Below, piece after piece: positions 61,013 to 64,000 of a DNA stretch of 64,000 nt. The DNA is from Peptoniphilus lacrimalis DSM 7455. GTDB lineage: Bacteria; Bacillota; Clostridia; Tissierellales; Peptoniphilaceae. The stretch's first letter is position 1. Each line of letters starts with the position of its first letter. Under the pieces are notes generated by a model, which saw only the letters and a list, made by a program, of their open reading frames with translations, was not told the origin of the DNA and did no database searches. The stretch is taken from the NCBI RefSeq assembly GCF_000378725.1, contig NZ_KB900368.1, positions 186,001-250,000 of the forward strand. Direction: 5' to 3'. A program made the position numbers and the translations under genes.

Positions 61013-61150
61013 AATAATCCTCCTTATTAAATTTTCCAAATAAACTAAATAGAGTATTTGTTTATCTGTCAATATTATTTTAACTTAAAGGAAAACAATT
61101 GTCAATTCCATATTTGTAAATAACTTTAATAATTTTTTATTATTTAATAG

Positions 61151-61184
61151 AAAAAAAGACCCTCCACACACGAAGGTCTTAATT
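61151..61184 (-). terminator. Terminator of the lipoprotein gene
   Basis: AAGACC / GGTCTT stem with a GC-rich CTTC/GGAG extension, followed by seven Ts on the minus strand. Confidence 0.75.
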
Positions 61185-61190
61185 AAAATT

Positions 61191-61844
61191 CTACTCAGAT
61201 AGATCTTTTTCTAAAAGTTCTCCACTTTCTAAATTATAAGTGAATTCAGCTTCCTTACCTTGAGAATTTTCCAGTTCAACATCAAATTTACTTATTCCAT
61301 CATCAAAATATAAGGAATAATCTTTCAATAAATAATCTTGACCTGCTTTAGCAATAGATTTATTAACCAAATCATCAATTCCACCAAGCATATCTGCAAG
61401 TATTATAGCAGTTGAAGATGTCTTTTCCTTTTTTGATTTATCTCTTATTATTGAACTGTCCGTAGCATTAATTTCTACTTCGTATTCTCTTTCTTGATCA
61501 TAAGCTTCAATTTCATATTTAGCTAATTTTTTATATAAATCTTTAGAAAATGAAAATTCATTAATATTTGTGTTTGGATGCAAGTCATTAAACTTTTTAA
61601 AAGCATCTTCCTTAGTTAAATTTACATTTACATCTTTAGTTAAATTTTTATCACTTACAGATTCATTATTTATATTATCCGTCTTATTATTTCTATTGTT
61701 ATTGTTTTTTAATTCCTTATCTTGGCTAGCATCCATCTTATTATTTGTATTATTTATATTTTTGTTGGTATTAGTATTTGTCACATTTTTGGCACATGCA
61801 CTCAATAAAATAAGGGATAAAGCTAATCCAATTATCTTTTTCAT
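61191..61844 (-). CDS. Asn-rich lipoprotein with PepSY-like C-terminal domain
   Basis: A 217-residue protein. Signal peptide MKKIIGLALS with lipobox LLSAC, then about 55 residues of Asn/Lys/Asp low-complexity linker, and a C-terminal region (about 75-215) whose two repeats of the type LTKEDAFKKFNDLHP...YEIEAYDQEREYEVEIN resemble PepSY-type domains. PepSY proteins often regulate peptidases near the cell surface, which is inference here. It lies 10 bp after aspartate kinase. Confidence 0.75.
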   Translation of the reverse strand: MKKIIGLALSLILLSACAKNVTNTNTNKNINNTNNKMDASQDKELKNNNNRNNKTDNINNESVSDKNLTKDVNVNLTKEDAFKKFNDLHPNTNINEFSFSKDLYKKLAKYEIEAYDQEREYEVEINATDSSIIRDKSKKEKTSSTAIILADMLGGIDDLVNKSIAKAGQDYLLKDYSLYFDDGISKFDVELENSQGKEAEFTYNLESGELLEKDLSE

Positions 61845-61854
61845 AATATTTCTC

Positions 61855-63177
61855 CTAGTCTAGAAAGGCATGATAAATTGATTTTATGGCATTTTCAAAA
61901 TCTTTTTCATCTATACCCACAATTATATTCATTTCTGACGAACCTTGGATTATCATTTGTATATTAATATTTTCCTTGGCTAAGGCATTGAATAGTTTTG
62001 CTGAAACGCCTATATGCTTAATCATTCCCCTACCAACAACAGAAATCAAAGCAATTCCCTTTGTAACTTTAACTTTATCAGGTCTTAAAAATGTTTTGAT
62101 TTCAGATATGATTGAATCTATTCCGCCTGTTAAATATTTATCAGAAATTATTAATGATACTGAATCAATACTTGAAGGCATATGCTCGATAATAACATTA
62201 TTAACCTCCATAACTGACATTAATTTCCTATGGAAGCCTTTTTCGTTATTCATCTTTGTTTTTTCAATATTTATTACTGTAAAATTTTTTCTGCCTGCAA
62301 TTCCTGTAACGCCACTTGTGTTCTTATCAAGGCTAGCTTTTTCATCTGGAACTATCATAGTTCCCTTATCATCTGGTTTAAAGGTATTCTTTATTATAAC
62401 AGGAATTCCAGCCTTAGAAACTGGAAGTATTGCTTCTTCATGAAGAATACTTGCACCAGCATAAGAAAGCTCCCTCAATTCCCTATATGTTAAGACATCA
62501 ATATGTCTTGGGTTTTTAACGATTTTTGGATCGCAAGTCATAAAACCTGAAACATCAGTCCAATTTTCGTATAAATCGCTCTTTAAACCTGCGGCAATAA
62601 TTGAGCCTGTCAAATCTCCTCCGCCTCTAGAAAAAGTTCTGATATTACCATCATTATCACTGCCATAAAAACCAGGAATTACATAAGATTTTCCGCTTTC
62701 TCTTAATTTATAAATTTCATCATAAGATTTTTCTTCAAGAAAAAATCCCTTATCATCAAATAAGATTAAATTTTTTGCATCAACAAACTCATATCCCAAA
62801 AAGTTAGCTAATATTTGTGCATTAATAAATTCACCACGACTGGCTATATATTCACGAGATTTTCCTTCTCTCAAGTCTTTATCCAAATTACTCAAAGCTG
62901 AATCTATATCAAAAGTAATATCAAGATTATTTACAATTTCTCTATATTTCATATTAATTGAATCTAAAATCTCACTATAATTAATCTTATTACTTGCTAA
63001 ATCATAGGATAAGTAAAGAAGGTCTGTAATTTTACTATCTGATGCATTTGCCTTTCCAGGCGCCGATGCAACAATAAATTTTCTATTTTCATCAGCTTTT
63101 ACTATCTGAAAAACTTTTTTAAATGTATTGGAATCTCCTAATGATGAGCCGCCAAATTTAGAAACTATTATTTTCAT
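61855..63177 (-). CDS. Aspartate kinase
   Basis: A 440-residue aspartokinase starting lysine/threonine/methionine synthesis. KFGGSSLG near the N-terminus and FSRGGGDLTGSIIA are the kinase motifs, and two ACT regulatory domains fill about 300-440 (GIAGRKNFTVINIEKTKM, VVGRGMIKHIGVSAKLF). ATG after GGGGGAG. No lysine riboswitch was recognised upstream. It stands with a small lipoprotein and next to tRNA-Lys, divergently. Confidence 0.95.
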   Translation of the reverse strand: MKIIVSKFGGSSLGDSNTFKKVFQIVKADENRKFIVASAPGKANASDSKITDLLYLSYDLASNKINYSEILDSINMKYREIVNNLDITFDIDSALSNLDKDLREGKSREYIASRGEFINAQILANFLGYEFVDAKNLILFDDKGFFLEEKSYDEIYKLRESGKSYVIPGFYGSDNDGNIRTFSRGGGDLTGSIIAAGLKSDLYENWTDVSGFMTCDPKIVKNPRHIDVLTYRELRELSYAGASILHEEAILPVSKAGIPVIIKNTFKPDDKGTMIVPDEKASLDKNTSGVTGIAGRKNFTVINIEKTKMNNEKGFHRKLMSVMEVNNVIIEHMPSSIDSVSLIISDKYLTGGIDSIISEIKTFLRPDKVKVTKGIALISVVGRGMIKHIGVSAKLFNALAKENINIQMIIQGSSEMNIIVGIDEKDFENAIKSIYHAFLD

Positions 63178-63200
63178 CCTATCTCCCCCTATAACATTAC

Positions 63201-63229
63201 ATTTTACGGATTAAAAAAACTTTAGTCAA
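63201..63229 (-). promoter_or_regulatory. Promoter of aspartate kinase
   Basis: TTGACT (63224-63229, minus) and TAAAAT (63201-63206, minus), 17-bp spacer. Confidence 0.75.
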
Positions 63230-63365
63230 TAGGTAATTTCTATAAGATTAAATATTGCAATTTGTTAATCTAATCAATACTTTATAATACATTAAGAAAA
63301 ATTCTAAAAACTCCCATAAAATTAGATATAATTTCATGAATAAATTACTTTTTTTGTAAAAAAAA

Positions 63366-63395
63366 CTTGACAAAAATATAAAAAATCCTTTATAA
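63366..63395 (+). promoter_or_regulatory. Promoter of tRNA-Lys
   Basis: TTGACA at 63366-63371 and TATAAT at 63390-63395, 18-bp spacer. Confidence 0.75.
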
Positions 63396-63438
63396 TATAC
63401 CTTGTCGCTAAATGAAAAATAAATTATTTTTTACTTGT

Positions 63439-63514
63439 GCACCTTTAGCTCAGATGGTAGAGCAACTGACTCTTAATCAGTGGGCCCAGGGTTCGAGTCC
63501 CTGAAGGTGCACCA
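63439..63514 (+). tRNA. tRNA-Lys (CTT)
   Basis: Acceptor GCACCTT / AAGGTGC, D arm TAGCTCAGATGGTAGAGC, anticodon arm ACTGA-CTCTTAA-TCAGT with anticodon CTT, T loop GGTTCGAGTCC, encoded CCA at 63512-63514. Confidence 0.96.
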
Positions 63515-63559
63515 TTTTATTTGTATTTTTAGTTTATGTTATTTTCTAAAAATACTGAC

Positions 63560-63596
63560 CAAACACTTGTTGATTTTATCTTCAAGTGTTTTTTTA
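63560..63596 (+). terminator. Terminator of tRNA-Lys
   Basis: AAACACTTG / CAAGTGTTT stem with a 13-base loop, followed by seven Ts. Confidence 0.8.
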
Positions 63597-63853
63597 TTTT
63601 TTATCAGATTTTCAAGTCTTAATTGATACTTTTCTCTAATTTAATTTTTATTACTAATAATTTAAGTCAATTTTAAGATTGCCAAATCACTTAGTAACAA
63701 ATCAGATATTCAAAATTTGATTAAAAAAATCTAATAAGGGTAATTTAGAATGGATATAGATTATAATTTTATTATTGAAATTATGATTTATACTATATTC
63801 TAATCTTTTTGCAAAGAATTTTATAAAAATTTAAAAAATATTTAAATTTTTGT

Positions 63854-63882
63854 TTTACTTTTAAAAAAAGATGGAGTATAAT
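63854..63882 (+). promoter_or_regulatory. Promoter of the F420-ligase-like gene
   Basis: TTTACT at 63854-63859 and TATAAT at 63877-63882, 17-bp spacer. Confidence 0.65.
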
Positions 63883-63927
63883 CTTCAAGTAAAAAGATAA
63901 TTTTTTTAAACCTTGGGAGGTTAGTAT

Positions 63928-64000
63928 ATGACAAGATATGTTGGTACAGTTGTTCGTGGTATTCGTACACCTATTGTAAAAAGTGGTGACGAATTGGTTT
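63928..64000 (+). CDS. Coenzyme F420-0:L-glutamate ligase family protein, N-terminal fragment
   Basis: Only the first 24 residues are inside the window. They begin MTRYVGTVVRGIRTPIV and continue KSGDELV, the N-terminus seen in F420_ligase (CofE/FbiB-type) proteins that occur in many Firmicutes lacking F420 itself. AGG/GGGAGG Shine-Dalgarno at 63915-63920. The substrate is probably not F420 in this organism type; this rests on family knowledge, not on the sequence seen. Confidence 0.7.
   Translation, partial: MTRYVGTVVRGIRTPIVKSGDELV

Larger units (their letters stand above)
63515..63927. other. Gene-free stretch between tRNA-Lys and the F420-ligase-like gene
   Basis: Holds the tRNA terminator (63560-63596) and the promoter at 63854-63882. 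The rest (about 63600-63850) is AT-rich with no convincing open frame, hairpin or repeat; a 17-codon frame at 63750 has no Shine-Dalgarno. Confidence 0.6.

Noticed and set aside
61013-61072. Twenty-residue extension of the TAXI protein
   Set aside because: It precedes the AAGGAGG and would put extra residues before a complete lipoprotein signal peptide.
63178-63438. Lysine riboswitch upstream of aspartate kinase
   Set aside because: Only about 20 bases lie between the likely promoter and the start codon; no L-box motifs found.

Overview
The window reads as one stretch of chromosome from a low-GC, AT-rich anaerobic Firmicute. Gene content (TAXI-type TRAP transporter, DUF1292, DUF4364, a class I valS-folC order, glmS ribozyme, T-box, FMN riboswitch, QueH) suggests the Tissierellia/Peptoniphilaceae neighbourhood (Anaerococcus, Peptoniphilus and relatives). 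This placement is an inference from gene content; genus is not resolved. No prophage, intact insertion sequence, CRISPR array or rRNA is present.

Layout. 1-2.2 kb: a sirtuin fragment, a CPBP protease and hpt, then a divergent DUF4364 gene. 2.2-2.7 kb: a gene-free array of GGGACAGTCCC palindromes. 2.7-9.3 kb: a Zn/Cd-type P-ATPase, then the riboflavin operon ribD-ribE-ribBA-ribH-HAD phosphatase behind an FMN riboswitch. 9.4-9.8 kb: three tRNAs. 9.9-23.3 kb: an 11-gene, almost gapless minus-strand operon queH-capA-trmN6-rsmI-nurA-herA-comM-dprA-topA-pilB-pilC, combining tRNA/rRNA modification with DNA processing and a DNA-uptake-like motor. 23.3-27.5 kb: tRNA-Pro, lgt, deoC, a flavodoxin-like protein, yebC, and divergent rpsD. 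27.6-31.2 kb: an unknown gene, a DUF4153 membrane protein and pyrC.

31.4-39.8 kb: a valine T-box leader, valS, folC and three overlapping genes of unknown pathway: an N-formylglutamate-amidohydrolase-like membrane protein, a RimK-like ATP-grasp ligase, and a FolC/Mur-ligase paralogue that has lost the usual DGAHN histidine. This is the best candidate for an undescribed system in the window. 40-43.1 kb: trpS, a CPBP protease and an mtaD-like amidohydrolase. 43.3-48.9 kb: a nine-gene operon (acyl-ACP thioesterase, parvulin, RelA/SpoT-domain protein, DUF1292, peroxiredoxin, radical SAM protein, P-loop protein, a 27-residue membrane peptide, an unknown protein).

49-64 kb: glmS with its self-cleaving ribozyme, a MITE-like element, a CNNM/CorC protein, a LURP-one protein, a P1 peptidase, an ECF S component followed by a CoaX-like protein with altered active-site motifs, murI, a TAXI TRAP transporter, a lipoprotein, aspartate kinase, tRNA-Lys and the start of a coenzyme F420-0:glutamate ligase family gene.

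Notable sequence-level observations: riboflavin synthase apparently starts at an ATT codon; the palindrome array at 2.2 kb copies the 3' end of the adjacent gene; HerA-NurA sits inside a dprA/comM operon; CoaX carries Asp-to-Asn changes in both phosphate motifs. Promoter, terminator and riboswitch calls were made by eye from consensus matches and hairpins.
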